Source of the DNA: Nocardia tengchongensis
Lineage (GTDB): Bacteria; Actinomycetota; Actinomycetes; Mycobacteriales; Mycobacteriaceae
Direction: 5' to 3'
DNA: 64,000 nucleotides
NCBI RefSeq assembly: GCF_018362975.1
Contig: NZ_CP074371.1
Location: 5,146,001-5,210,000 of the forward strand
Shown in pieces: positions 37,029 to 48,231 of the stretch. Made by a program: the position numbers and the translations under genes. Position 1 is the stretch's first letter, and each line of letters starts with the position of its first letter. The notes under the pieces are model-generated. The model had not been told where the DNA came from. It did not search any database and saw nothing but the letters and a program-made list of their open reading frames with translations.

Positions 37029-37819
37029 CTAGCCGGGGATGTAGGAGGCCAAGGAGTCGGGGTAGGGCGCCATGCCCATGACAGTGAGTCCAGCAGGTTG
37101 CGTTTGAGTGTGCGTGCATCGCGGGTGTCGCCGGGGCGTTGCGCGAGGGCCTCGCGGACCATCTGCACGAATCGCCAGCGGGTGACACCGAAGGCGACGA
37201 GTAGTTCGCCGGCGCTGGCGCCGCCGGACGGGGCCCGTTGGATGGCGAACTCAACCACGGATCTGGCGTCGGTGTCGAGTGATTTGTTCGCCGCCAGGAA
37301 ATCGCAGTATGTCATCGACGAACGAACCCATCCAGGGTCGTGGGTGGTGTGTGTGGCGGGGGAGGTCACCGGCTGTGGGTTGTTCGGGGCATTCGCGGGC
37401 GGGGTGGTGGCGTGCGGGGGCCGTGGATCGGTGGTGTCGATGGTGAAGACCGGGAATTGGTCCTCGGGCGGGTCGGGTTCGTATCGGACGCGGATCGGCT
37501 GGTCGGATGGTGGTGGGAGTTCGCCGTCGATGGTGGAGTAGATCCAGGGGCCGTCGTCGAGTTCGACGATGGCGACCGTGGACTGTTCCCAGGTTCCGAT
37601 GTTCGAGGGGTGGTGCGCCACCTTCCATGACACGATCGACCCGGTGCCCGTGGAGGGTACCCAGTCCAGGGTGGTGGCTCGGCACGATGAGCAGGTTTTG
37701 GTCATTGGCGCGACCAACGTTGCACAGTTGGTGCAACGCCGGATCATCAAGGTCGCACCGCCGTGGCGCCCGGAGGGGGCGTTGAGGTGTCGTGGGTTCT
37801 CCGGCTTGTGGTCGAACAT
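37029..37819 (-). CDS. DUF35-type zinc-ribbon/OB-fold protein with a C-terminal helical domain
   Basis: Residues 25-60 have the rubredoxin-like pair RRCTNCATLVAP...CSSC, followed by an OB fold (GTGSIVSWKVAHHPS, PWIYSTIDGEL): the DUF35 arrangement of acyl-CoA/thiolase partner proteins. A Pro/Thr linker leads to a helical DUF3263-like domain (FGVTRWRFVQMVREALAQRPGD). Read as given, the frame runs to 36869 with an implausible tail. Adding one base to CC at 37090-37091 gives the natural end VMGMAPYPDSLASYIPG at 37029. ATG 37819 has GAGG seven bases upstream. No thiolase gene is adjacent. Confidence 0.6.
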
Positions 37820-38333
37820 CGCAATCCTCGCCAGTTCTTGCCTGCGCTGTCACTGATGAGCCTGCATCGTGGAGGACTCTGCCCGCGACGGCCGAACTGC
37901 CCACGACATACCTGTTTCCGGCTGTCGGGCCCTGCAGAGGCACCGGTCGGCAAGGGTTGTCACCTTGTTCAGCGATCGGCGCGCCGAATTCCCTCGGACG
38001 TAGCTGCCGGGAATCCCGTGCGCGGCCATATCGCATCCAGGGCCCGCCGGATCCATCCGTCGACGGCGTCATCGACACTGGTGCTCTCGCATGCCGTAGC
38101 GCGAGCGGCCACTGGCGTAGCCGTGTGGACAGTCGGCGACAGCGGCGGCGAGCCAGTGCGGCCGCGGCCGCGGATGAGGCGCTGACCAGCGATACGGTTG
38201 TCACAGCACAGATGATGACTCGACGAGCGAGCTCGCTACCTATTTCCAGGGACCCGCGCGACCTTGTTGTGGCGGCAGATGGTCCATGGGGACCAGGGAT
38301 ATTCTGAGTTGGGAATGCGTCTGTGGGACGGCG
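37820..38333. other. Intergenic region between divergent genes
   Basis: About 510 bases with no recognisable gene on either strand; it presumably holds the promoters of the DUF35-type gene and pknK. Confidence 0.4.
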
Positions 38334-41300
38334 ATGGTTGAGAATGATCCGCTCGAAACGCAGCGTGATGTCGGTGTGGATGTCATCACGGAGCTGAGTG
38401 CGGCCGGTTTCGAGGACGCCGAGGAGATCGGGCGGGGCGGATTCGGTGCCGTATACCGGTGCACTCAGATTGCGGCGGACCGCGTGGTGGCGGTCAAGGT
38501 CTTCACCGGTGAGCTGGAGGAGAATCGGGAACGATTCTTCCGCGAGCAGCATGCGATGGGGCGACTCACCGGGCACCCGAATATCGTCAGCATGCTCGCG
38601 ATAGGTGAGACCGGATCCGGTCGTCCGTACCTGGTGATGCCGTACTGCTCTCGAGGCTCTCTCGACGCACGGATCCGGCGAGATGGTCCGCAACCCGTTC
38701 CGGAAGTGCTTCGCCTCGGCGTGAAAATGGCGGGAGCGCTGGAAAGCGCGCATCGTCTGGGCGTTCTACACCGTGATGTCAAACCGGCGAACATTCTGTT
38801 GACCGATTACGGCGAGCCGGCGTTGACAGATTTCGGGATCGCCCATATCACTGGCGGATTCGAGACGACATCGGGCGCGATCACTGGTTCGCCAGCCTTC
38901 ATCGCGCCGGAGGTCCTCGGTGGACAGCCGCAGAGCCCCGCCGCGGACGTGTACGGGTTGGGGGCTACGTTGTTCTGCGCCCTGACCGGGCACGCGGCGT
39001 TCGAACGGCGCAGCGGGGAGCAGCTCGTAGCGCAATTCGTACGAATCACGAGCCATCCGCTTCCGGACCTGCGCGAGTCCGGCTTACCCGAGGACGTCTG
39101 CTCGATTATCGAGGAGGCGATGGCTCGTGACCCGTCCGACCGCCCCACGGTCGTCCGGTTGGGCGAGCAGCTGCGGCGCATCCAGTTCGATCACGGTTTC
39201 ACTGTCGACGAGATGGCGCTGCCGACTCGGCCGGAGCCTGTCCTTGATGCTGTCGCGGCTTCGGAACCGGATGCTGTCGCGGCTTCGGAAGACTCAGTGT
39301 CACAAGGAGTTTCCCGCGTCCACGGTGGCAGGCTGCGTGCGGGTATGGGAAATCTGCCGTTGGAGTTGACAAGTTTCGTCGATCGGCGGACCCAGCTGTC
39401 GGAGGTCAAGAACATGCTGTCCGGGTCGCGTCTGGTGACGCTGACCGGGATCGGCGGAGTCGGCAAGTCCCGGCTCGCGCTACGTGTCGCCCACAAGATG
39501 CGCAGCAAGTTCGCGAATGGGGCGTGGCTGATCGAATTGGGTGACCTGACCGACGCCGCGTCGCTGCCCGATGTCGTTTCCGCAGCCTTCGGTGTGCGGG
39601 ACCATGGGGGTGGACCGGCGCTCGACACTTTGGTGGAGCTTTTGACCCCATACGATGTGCTGCTCGTATTGGATAACTGCGAGCACATGATCGACGCGGT
39701 CACGAGCCTGTCCGAAACGCTGATGCGAGCGTGTCCGCGCCTGCGGATTCTGGCCACAAGTCGCGAGGCTCTCGGGATCGGCGGGGAAACAGTCTATCCG
39801 CTACCGCCGCTGGAGATTCCCGATCCGGCCGTCGAACCGAAGCTACGGGCGGCGGCGCGCTACGACGCGGTGACGCTGTTCGCTGAACGGGCTGCCGCGG
39901 CGGTGCCGGGGTTCGAGGTGACCGACGACAACAGGCTGACCTCCGCGAGGATCTGTTCCAGGTGCGAGGGTTTGCCGCTGGCGATCGAGTTGGCCGCGGC
40001 CCGGCTGCGGACAATGTCGGTCGAGGAGATCCTGTCCAAGATGAACGACCGTTACGCGCTGCTGACCCGGGGCAGCCGGGGTGCTCCGAAGCGGCAGCAG
40101 ACGATGCAGTACTGCATCGACTGGAGCTATGACCTGTGCACACCTGATGAACGGCGATTGTGGCGCCGGTTGTCTGTATTCGCCGGTGGTTTCGAACTCG
40201 ATGCGGCCGTGCAGGTGTGTGTCGATGGAGCGAGCGAGTCGGAAGTGCACGATGCGATGGCGGCGCTGCTGGACAAGTCGATCCTCTCCCGCACGGAAGT
40301 GACCGGTACTGTGCGCTTCGGGATGCTCGAAACGGTACGGGAATTCGGGCGGGAGAAGGCTGAAGAGTGCGGCGAATATCCGGACCTGCGCCGGCGGCAT
40401 CTGGACTGGTGTACCGGACTGGTAGAGGAAGCGGATTCGGAGTGGATCGGTCCGCACCAAATGAAATGGTTCGAGCGCCTGGAGCGAGAGCTGCCAAATG
40501 TGCGGAAGGCGCTGGAATACAGCCTGTCCCAGCCCGACAACCGCGCGCTGCGAATCGTGCCCTGCCTATTCCTGTTCTGGTTCTTGCGCGGGCGGCTCAG
40601 CGAGGGGCGGCGGTGGTATGAGCGCGCCCTGGTTCAATCGCCAGGCGGCCGACCCGAGGACCGGGCCAAGGCGCTCTACGCGACAAGCTCCATGGCAGCG
40701 GTGCAAGGCGATATGTCCACCGCTGTCAGCCGGCTGTCAGAGCTTCGGACACTGGCCGAGAAGACGGCCGACCGGCTGATCACAGCGCTGCTCGCCCACG
40801 TCGAGGCGAACCACGCTTTCGCCAGTAGCAACGCTGATATGACTCGTACGGTTGACCGCTTGGTCTATGCGATCGGCATCTACGAACAGACCGGTGATCT
40901 CGGATTGCAGTTGTACGCCCGTATCGCGCTGGGATGGGCCTATGTGCTGAACGGAGATACGTCGCGAGCCGCTGCCTGTCACACGAAGGTTCTCGAGATC
41001 ACCAAATCGGCGGGCGAGATGATCTATCGGTCGTGGGCGTTGTGGGGGATCGGATTCGCTGCGTGGCGAGACCACGAGCCCGACCGCGCCACGCGTGCAC
41101 TCGGAGAAGGTATTCGATTGGCCCATATGTTGACCGATCCACTCGTCGCCACGGGTTGTCTGGATACCCTGGCCTGGATCGCTGCCGAGAAGCATGACGC
41201 CCACCGTGCAGCTGTTCTGCTCGGCGCTGCGGATGCGTCGGGACGCATCGCCGGCAGCTCCACCTCATACATCTTTCGCGCTCTGCACACCTATCGTGAC

Positions 41301-41648
41301 CAGTGCGAGCGGAGCAGTCGCCAGTCACTCGGTGCGCGTGCGTTCGACATAGCACGTCAGGAAGGTGCATCGATGAGTCTCGATGCCGCGGTCGGGTTCG
41401 CACTCGGCGAGCAAGTCGAACCTGCCTCGTCGCTTCCGCATTCGTCCGAGAGCCTCACCGCGCGCGAACGTCAGGTGGCGGCCCTCGTCGCCGAAGGCCT
41501 GACCAACAAGGCGATCGCTGACCGCCTGGTGGTTTCGCCGCGCACCGCGCAGGGACACGTCGAACACATCCTCTCCAAGCTGGGGTTCACATCGCGCGCT
41601 CAGATCGCGGCGTGGGCAGCAGCCCAGGCGCACAACACACTCGAATGA
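38334..41648 (+). CDS. pknK: Serine/threonine protein kinase PknK with ATPase and LuxR domains
   Basis: A 1104-residue protein. The kinase domain (residues about 30-290) has IGRGGFGAVY, VLHRDVKPANILL and DFG; a linker leads to a P-loop ATPase of the STAND/MalT-like type (GIGGVGKSRLAL near 378, LLVLDNCEHM, ILATSREALG), then a TPR-like helical region and a C-terminal LuxR helix-turn-helix (LTARERQVAALVAEGLTNKAIADRLVVSPRTAQGHV). This order and length match mycobacterial PknK (about 1110 residues), which links phosphorylation to transcription. ATG 38334 starts at the conserved DPLETQRDV; ATG 38286 is possible. It stands alone. Confidence 0.92.
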   Translation: MVENDPLETQRDVGVDVITELSAAGFEDAEEIGRGGFGAVYRCTQIAADRVVAVKVFTGELEENRERFFREQHAMGRLTGHPNIVSMLAIGETGSGRPYLVMPYCSRGSLDARIRRDGPQPVPEVLRLGVKMAGALESAHRLGVLHRDVKPANILLTDYGEPALTDFGIAHITGGFETTSGAITGSPAFIAPEVLGGQPQSPAADVYGLGATLFCALTGHAAFERRSGEQLVAQFVRITSHPLPDLRESGLPEDVCSIIEEAMARDPSDRPTVVRLGEQLRRIQFDHGFTVDEMALPTRPEPVLDAVAASEPDAVAASEDSVSQGVSRVHGGRLRAGMGNLPLELTSFVDRRTQLSEVKNMLSGSRLVTLTGIGGVGKSRLALRVAHKMRSKFANGAWLIELGDLTDAASLPDVVSAAFGVRDHGGGPALDTLVELLTPYDVLLVLDNCEHMIDAVTSLSETLMRACPRLRILATSREALGIGGETVYPLPPLEIPDPAVEPKLRAAARYDAVTLFAERAAAAVPGFEVTDDNRLTSARICSRCEGLPLAIELAAARLRTMSVEEILSKMNDRYALLTRGSRGAPKRQQTMQYCIDWSYDLCTPDERRLWRRLSVFAGGFELDAAVQVCVDGASESEVHDAMAALLDKSILSRTEVTGTVRFGMLETVREFGREKAEECGEYPDLRRRHLDWCTGLVEEADSEWIGPHQMKWFERLERELPNVRKALEYSLSQPDNRALRIVPCLFLFWFLRGRLSEGRRWYERALVQSPGGRPEDRAKALYATSSMAAVQGDMSTAVSRLSELRTLAEKTADRLITALLAHVEANHAFASSNADMTRTVDRLVYAIGIYEQTGDLGLQLYARIALGWAYVLNGDTSRAAACHTKVLEITKSAGEMIYRSWALWGIGFAAWRDHEPDRATRALGEGIRLAHMLTDPLVATGCLDTLAWIAAEKHDAHRAAVLLGAADASGRIAGSSTSYIFRALHTYRDQCERSSRQSLGARAFDIARQEGASMSLDAAVGFALGEQVEPASSLPHSSESLTARERQVAALVAEGLTNKAIADRLVVSPRTAQGHVEHILSKLGFTSRAQIAAWAAAQAHNTLE

Positions 41649-42263
41649 ATCGACAAGCGGCGACCGACACCGTCTCCTGAACTCCGCCCCCTCTTACCCG
41701 CTTTACATAGTCGAGCGGGTGAAGGATCGGGGTTCCTGTCCTCCGCCACGCTGTTCCGCATGCTCGTCGCGCTGCTCGACGGCAAACGCGCCGATCTCGT
41801 CGCCGAGGCGCTTAGGAAATGAAGGTCCCAATGAGACGAGCCATTTCATATCGGGGCTGAAGAATGTGGGAACCTGCAGGTCACGGCGGTGAGATATGAA
41901 GCGGTAATCGGGGACCTACACGAACACGGCCGAGGTGGGTGGGCATCATGCGGTGAGGCCCGCCGGGCGGTCGTCTTCAGGTCCCGAATCTCCGGTGGCC
42001 GTAGATGATTCGATGACCTGGCCGACGATGGCATTGCGGCCGCGCACCAGTTTCAGCCCGGCGCTGGCGTCGCTCTATGCGAGCAGGTGCGCGGACCCGA
42101 GACCGAGAGTGCCCCCATGAGCATGGGCGATTCGTGGACCAGATCGGTCAGCGTCACCGGAGCCGACCTCACCCAAGGGCTCGTACACGATCAGTTCGTA
42201 ACCGCTTAGACGGTAGGGCGGCGGCTGCCCTGCTATCGTGCTCCCGGCTATGTGGCTGTGGAT
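41649..42263. other. Intergenic stretch with a possible gene remnant
   Basis: No whole gene. At 41715-41822 (+) a frame reads SGFLSSATLFRMLVALLDG and ends in KRADLVAEALRK and TGA; its composition is protein-like but it has no start and I do not recognise the family. Confidence 0.25.
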
Positions 42264-43079
42264 TCACGCTCCGCGTAGCAGGGCGGAATAGACAGTCAGT
42301 CCCGGCCCGAACGCTATCGCCACCCCGTACTGGCCGACGGGCAGTGGCGTGGTGTCCTGTAATGCGTTCATTACCTGGATGACCCCAGCGGATGAACAAT
42401 TGCCGTAGGCGTCGAGCACGGTGCGCGACACCGCGACGGCGTCGGAATCGAGCGCAAGGCACTCCTGCGCGGCATCGATGATTCGTTTGCCGCCGGGGTG
42501 GACGGCCCACCAGTGCACGTCGGTGGTTTCGAGGCCGTGTGGTGCGAGCAGAGCGTGGGTCGCTCCCGGCACCGCGCAGGCGAGTGCGTTGGGAACTTGC
42601 GGCGACAGGCCCATGCGGAAGCCGGACTCACCGATCTCCCATGTCATGTAATCCTCGTGCTCGATGTCGGTGGCTGCCCGGATATCGACGATCTCCAGTC
42701 CTGGGCCGGTGCCGGCGCCCGGCTCGATGACCGTGGCCGTCGCCGCGTCGCCGAACAGCACCGACACGACGACCTGGCTGATGTCGTAGGGCGGGGGTTG
42801 CACGTGCAACGACGACAGTTCGATGTTCAGCAATACCGCCGGCTGATCTCGGCAGCGGACGAAGTCCGAGCACACCATCAAACCGGGGATCGCGGCAAAA
42901 CACCCCATATGGCCCACCCAGACTCGTTGCACGTCCGCTGGCATACCGATACCGCGGGCGAGCCGGGTGTCGATGCCCGGCGCGCAATACCCGGTCGACG
43001 ACACCATGGACAGCAACCCGACCTCGGCCGGTGGAATACCAGCCCGATCGAGAGCAGTGGTCACGGCAGCCTTGCCGAG
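42264..43079 (-). pseudogene. Type III polyketide synthase (chalcone synthase-like), N-terminus missing
   Basis: The C-terminal two thirds of a type III PKS. The catalytic triad is complete: Cys in VGHMGCFAAIPG, His in WAVHPGGKRI, Asn in DAYGNCSSAG. The frame starts after a TGA at LGKAAVTTALDRAG, where homologues already have roughly 90 residues, and there are only about 35 bases to the next gene, so the N-terminal thiolase segment is absent. GTG 43064 could start a 266-residue product, but a functional enzyme is unlikely. Confidence 0.75.
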
Positions 43080-43116
43080 TCAAATCCTGGCCGGGATCCG
43101 ATCCTGACACCAGTCT

Positions 43117-43446
43117 CTAACTAGCCGATGAGCGACGGAGGTATGTGGGGGTCAGCTTGATGTATTGCTGGCGCCTGAACATTGCGTAGTACAGCGCAGT
43201 GAGGGTGTTGGCGCCTGGTTCGCAGTACAGCTGGCGGGTCTCATCGGTTGCGAGGTCGACGGTGACGGTCGGCGACGTCCCCCAGTCGAGCTTGAGTTGG
43301 ACCTGGTGGCTGCCATGGTCCACGCTGATGGTGAGCATCTCGCCACGGCCGATGTGACCTACTTTGCTGCCGTCGATGAACACGTGGTACTTGCACAGAA
43401 GGTCCACATATCCGCCAGGACGCCACTGAACAGTGATTTGCGCCAC
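43117..43446 (-). CDS. Small beta-rich protein of unknown function
   Basis: A 109-residue protein without signal peptide. Segments such as VDLLCKYHVFIDGSKVGHI and GEMLTISVDHGSHQVQLKLDW alternate hydrophobic residues and look like a PEGA/Ig-type beta sandwich. The C-terminus is basic (KLTPTYLRRSSAS). I do not recognise a named family. It sits just upstream of the truncated polyketide synthase, possibly at the point where that gene was broken. Confidence 0.55.
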   Translation of the reverse strand: MAQITVQWRPGGYVDLLCKYHVFIDGSKVGHIGRGEMLTISVDHGSHQVQLKLDWGTSPTVTVDLATDETRQLYCEPGANTLTALYYAMFRRQQYIKLTPTYLRRSSAS

Positions 43447-43531
43447 ACGCTCGGACTAGTTCGATCTTGGTGGGGATGGTCGTTCTGGCTCATTGTTCAT
43501 CGCGGGTGCCCCGTGGCCGCACAGTAATCGG

Positions 43532-45585
43532 TCAGGGTCTGACCACGTAGACCGCACTGTCGTTGTAGTCGACGAGGTAGGCGGCGCCGGTGCCAGGGTC
43601 CACCGCGGCCGACGCTATAGCCCGGCCGGACCCGGGGATGGGGGTTACCTTGTGGGTGTCGGCGTCGATCGCCACCGGCGTCAGGTCGCTCGTGTTCGGG
43701 TCGTTGGTCGCCGCCAGCACCCCGACGTAGACGATGCGTCGATCCTGGTCAATGGCAATCATGCTCGGGCGGTGGACGGGGATGGCGCCGGTGACCCGGT
43801 TCGTGTGGGTGTCGATCGTCCATATCGAGTCACCCACGTTGTTCGCGACGTAGAGGGTGCCGGAGCGATGGTCGAGCGCAAGGCCCAGTGGCCCCTGGCC
43901 CACCGCGACGGTTGCGGCCACGGTGTTGGTCGACACGTCGATCACCGACACGGAGTTGTCGCCGTCCATACCGACATAGAGCCGCGAGCGATCAGCGTCG
44001 AACACGACCTCGATCGGCCGGATGCCCACCCCGACGGTGGCGGTCACGGCACGGGCGCGGGGGTCGATCACCGACACCGAACCCGGCTTCGACGCCACGC
44101 GTGGACCGGTCTGGCCCTCTGCGAGCGGATCGAGGGTGACGTTGGTTACATACACCAGATGGTGTGGGGGTCGACCGCAATTTCGTCCGGGTTGGCCCCG
44201 ACGGCGATGGTCGCGGTGACGGTGTTGGTGTTCGCGTCGATCACGAACACCTTGCCGGCGTCGGCGTAGTCGGTCACGTACACGGTGCGGGTTTGCGGGT
44301 CGACCGCCACACCCTGCGCGCTCGGTATGTTTCCGATGGTGGCGGTGACAGCGAGGGTGGTGCCGTCGAGAATGGAAACGGTACCACCGGTAGTATTCGC
44401 GACGTACACGTTGTGTGTCGTGGCATCGACTGCGACGCCCTGCGGGTTCTTCCCGACGGCGACCGGGCTGACAGTGAAGGCCAGCGAGCCGTGAGGTGGC
44501 GGTTTCGGCCATATCAGGACCACAGCGACCGCAGCGATGATCGCGACCGCCGCGGCGGCAACCGCGAGCAACCGGCGGTGGACGCGGCGCTTTCGGACCG
44601 GAGTCCCCGGCACCACCGCCGGCTTCATCGTGCTCGCATGCTCGGCGCCTCCGACTGCCGGGATGCCCTCCGTCATCATCTTGGATTTCGGCGGTGCGGT
44701 CGGCGATGAGACGGTCGCGGTGAGCTCCTTCGATGCCGCCGCCAGCGTGTCGTTAGCGGCAGCGGCCAGCTCACCACAACTGGAGTACCGGCCTTCACGG
44801 TCCTTGGCCAGGGCGCGTTCGACGATCGCATCGAAACCTTCGGGCACACGCATTTCGCAGTGCTGGCTGGGCTTCGGGATCGGCAGGCTCAAATGCCCGT
44901 ACATCAGCTGCGCGGGGGTGCTCCCGGGATACGGCAGAGCCCCGGTGAGCATCCGGTACAAAGTCGCACCCAGGGAGTACACGTCGACACGGTGATCGAT
45001 CGTCGCACCGATATCGAATTGTTCGGGCGCGGCATACTGCAGACTCGCCAGGAGATTGCCGCTGCGAGTCAGGCCGCAGGTTTCATCGAGAGCCTTGGCG
45101 ATACCGAAGTCCGCGAGCACCACCCGCTCGGGTTCACCGCGCGACGCGTCGGTCAACAGGATGTTGGCCGGCTTCACATCACGATGCAACACCCCGTGCC
45201 CGTGGGCGTAATCGAGCGCAGCCGCGGTCTCGGTGATGATCCACACCGCCCGCGCGACCGGCAGCCCCCCATCCCGTAGCAGCTCGGCCACGTCGCAGCC
45301 GTCGACATACTGCATCGCGATCCACAGCTGACCACCCTCGTTGCCGCGGTCGTAGACGGTGACGATATTCCGATGGTCCAGCCGGGCAGCGGTATCGGCC
45401 TCTCGCAGGAACCGGGCACGCACATCCTCGTCATCGGTCAGAGCACGGTTGAGCACCTTCAGAGCGACCAGGCGCGGCAGATTCGGATGCTCAGCCAGAT
45501 ACACCGTGCCCATACCACCCGCACCAAGCCGACGCAGGATCCGATAACCGGCGAACACTCCCCCCGACTCCAACGAAGCGCCCAT
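43532..45585 (-). CDS. Membrane Ser/Thr protein kinase with extracellular YVTN beta-propeller (frameshifted)
   Basis: From ATG 45585: kinase domain (residues about 10-275) with LGAGGMGTVYLAE, VLHRDVKPANILL, ADFGIAKAL; a juxtamembrane linker; one membrane helix (AVAAAAVAIIAAVAVVLIW) at about 375; then YVTN repeats (GVAVDATTHNVYVANTTGGTVSILD and similar). The first frame stops at 44146; repeats go on in another frame to 43532. Lengthening the GGGGG run at 44166-44170 by one base restores about 684 residues. The layout is that of PknD-like receptor kinases with a propeller sensor. GGAGGGG precedes the chosen ATG. Confidence 0.82.
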
Positions 45586-46073
45586 CGCTGAGGACCCCTC
45601 CCTTCCGGGAACACCCTCAATCCGACACCCGACCAGCAAACACCCCGCCCGCTATTCGGGCACCCGAACTGGCAACAGAACCTCTCAATAAGCATAGGCG
45701 CGGACACCGGCCATACGAGATCTCGAACCGGTCGACCTGCTCAAGTCGGAGACGGTGCCGGTGCCGCCTCGAGATCGATCCCCCGGCCACATCGCCCCCG
45801 CTGGCTGGTGACCGGTCATGGCACACGCCCTGATACCTCAGGCGGCACCGCGGGGTGCGCGGTCATCGGATCGTCACCGCCCACAGCGTCGGTACTGACC
45901 GGACTCACGTTCCTCGTCATGGGCGCAGGATGGGTTCACGGCACGAACACGCCGCTGATGTCCTCGAAGGGGAATCTTGGAATATTCGACGTTGTACGAC
46001 TGGTTTGCATTCGGCTGAACCTTATTTAGCCTGTCGTCCGCTCTGGCACTGCCGGGGACGATAGCCTCGAGCT
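45586..46073. other. Intergenic region between divergent kinase and hydrolase genes
   Basis: Nearly 490 bases, no gene seen on either strand; presumed to contain two divergent promoters. Confidence 0.4.
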
Positions 46074-47417
46074 ATGGGCCGCATCTACAGATTCCTGGCC
46101 GGAACTGCGGCGATATCGATGGTCGCTGGGAGCGTTTTCGCCGGGGGTGCGCAGGCCGCGCCCGCCGAGCAGCTGTCGTGTGAGGTGTCGTCCGGGCGGG
46201 ACCCGGAACGGGCGGCTCCGGAACAGGTTGGACTGGATTCGGGACTGCTCGCGGACGCCTTGAGGTTCGCCAGTGGGCGTAATCGGTTGAATGTGCAGGT
46301 GTTCCGGCACAACTGCCTGATCGGTGAGGGGCCGACGAACAACGAGACCGGCAATGTCGCGTGGAATATCTGGAGTGCGACGAAGAGCGTTGTCTCACTG
46401 CTCGCCGGAATAGCCTGGGATCAGGGGAAACTCGATCTCAAGGCGCCGATCGATCGGTATCTGCCGACCGGGCTCGGTGATGAGCAGCATCGGTCGATCA
46501 CCGTGGAGAATCTGCTGACCGAATCGTCCGGCCTGGCGGCCGATATACTTACCGAGGGTATCACCGGGGTGATTCCGATCGATCCGAATGGTGCCGTGCA
46601 GGCGCTCGGGGTGCCGTTGGACAATCCGCCGGGTGCGGTATTCAGCTACAGCGAGCGCGATGTCGATCTGCTCGCCTATGTCATCGAGTTGGCTATCGGC
46701 GAGCCATTGCAGCAGTTCGCGCAGCGTGAGCTTTTCGATCCGCTCGGCATCGAACGCGGTGATTACTACTGGGCGCGCGATCGCGCCGGGCACACCTACG
46801 GTTATGCCCATCTGATGATCCCGCCGAACGATTTCGCGAAGCTCGGTCTGCTGGTGAGCGATAACGGGCGCTGGGGCACACGGCAACTCGTCTCCGAGAC
46901 TTATCTGCGCATGGCACGCCAGCCGTCACCAGCGAACAAGTGCTTTGGCTACCTGCTCTGGATCGGCCTCGGATGCGAAGAGTCCCAGGACTTCCAGCCC
47001 GCTGACGTGTATTTCATGGTCGGACTCGGCATGCAGAACGTCTTCATCGTGCCGAGTCTGGATTTGACGGTGGTGTGGACCGGACTCTTCGGAAGTGTCA
47101 GCAACCAGGGCATTGACGCGGCCCTGGAGGACACCACGGAGCTGGCGCACGAATTCTTCCGCAGATTATTCGCGGCATTCCAAGACCATCTGGTGCCCGA
47201 TCCCGGTCCGTACGTCGAACCGCCGCTGCGCGCGGATCCGAGCCTGGATACGAATCTGCTGATCGCGGTCTTCGGCCTCGGGCCCGCGGCATATCCGGGC
47301 TGCAATGTCTTCAGCTGCCTGAACTACCCGTTGGCACCGCCGTTCGCGGATACCGCGCCGGGCTGCGTCATTCAAGCCTGCCTCGGTCCGGACCCGCGCA
47401 CGCCCGGCATCCGCTGA
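46074..47417 (+). CDS. Secreted serine hydrolase of the beta-lactamase/penicillin-binding family
   Basis: A 447-residue protein with a signal peptide (FLAGTAAISMVAGSVFAGGAQAA). The catalytic SxxK is in WSATKSVVSLLAG at about residue 105; the second motif position reads YSERD at about 195. This matches class C-like esterases and D,D-peptidase relatives (Pfam beta-lactamase). The C-terminal 90 residues, rich in Pro, Gly and paired Cys (CNVFSC, CVIQAC), are an extra tail typical of secreted actinomycete forms. The natural substrate is unknown. Confidence 0.85.
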   Translation: MGRIYRFLAGTAAISMVAGSVFAGGAQAAPAEQLSCEVSSGRDPERAAPEQVGLDSGLLADALRFASGRNRLNVQVFRHNCLIGEGPTNNETGNVAWNIWSATKSVVSLLAGIAWDQGKLDLKAPIDRYLPTGLGDEQHRSITVENLLTESSGLAADILTEGITGVIPIDPNGAVQALGVPLDNPPGAVFSYSERDVDLLAYVIELAIGEPLQQFAQRELFDPLGIERGDYYWARDRAGHTYGYAHLMIPPNDFAKLGLLVSDNGRWGTRQLVSETYLRMARQPSPANKCFGYLLWIGLGCEESQDFQPADVYFMVGLGMQNVFIVPSLDLTVVWTGLFGSVSNQGIDAALEDTTELAHEFFRRLFAAFQDHLVPDPGPYVEPPLRADPSLDTNLLIAVFGLGPAAYPGCNVFSCLNYPLAPPFADTAPGCVIQACLGPDPRTPGIR

Positions 47418-48231
47418 ATCACATGCCGAAGAAAGGGATATCGCCTTCCTTCGCGCCGCGCGCGAAGAAATGGTCACCCACTGTTGTGGTCGCGAACCTC
47501 GACACACTGGCGGTGCCGCGCCGCGCATCCGACAAGAGCGCAAACTCAGTCATGACATCTATTCTGCCCGTTGAGCTTTCACTCAGGCCACCAAATGCAC
47601 GAGTGCCTATGTCCTAATCTACGGGCATACGGGTTAGCGCCGAAGTCAGCCGAACACGCACGCGGACCGACTACCCCACTGACCGAGCCGGGTCTTCGCG
47701 CGGGCCGCCGAAACGGCTGAGCCCCCACCCGGGAACCGGATGGGGGCTCAGCAGAGTCTCTACCAGCAGCGATGCACGCGCTGCCCTACTTCTTCGCAGA
47801 GGCTAATCCGCTTCGGAATTCGACCCCATTGACATCCAATATCTGCAAGTCAAACACCCTGCCCAGCACTCGGACCGCGTTCCGAAGCCGTACAACCTCA
47901 GCGCCTGGGCGATCCAGCTGCCGCCGGCCAACGCCCTGTAACTAGCCGAATGCAGTGTGTTGCTGGCGCGGGTGTGACAGCCATGAGTGGCGGTGGGTTG
48001 CCGATCTCCTCGATCGGTCAGGCGGTGTGGTCGGCTTCGGGCGGCGTGATTCGGGGTATGTATGCCGTCGCGACCGTGGTGACGGTGAACAGGGCTGCGA
48101 GACAACACCATCCGACAGATCCGGGTGCTGCGAGGATAGCGCCCGGCCATGAGGGGACTGTGGGTGACACGATTCTTACCCGCGTCTCACCTGGCGAAAT
48201 AAAGCCGTTGCGGCTGGTGACGCGGTCCTTA
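47418..48231. other. Gene-poor region before the IS5-family element
   Basis: About 810 bases. It holds a lone terminator (47716-47752) and a short protein-like frame at about 47810-47941 (+) ending PYNLSAWAIQLPPANAL and TAA, without a start: likely the tail of a lost gene. Confidence 0.35.
47716..47752. terminator. Lone hairpin terminator
   Basis: GCTGAGCCCCCA and its perfect complement with a 13-base loop, about 300 bases from any intact gene end. Confidence 0.6.

Noticed and set aside
37251..38753. 500-codon minus-strand frame across the DUF35 gene and pknK start
   Set aside because: Arg/Pro/His-rich composition, overlaps two better genes in other frames, no domain.
39700..40497. Minus-strand frame inside pknK
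   Set aside because: Lies entirely within the ATPase region of pknK; composition typical of an antisense shadow.
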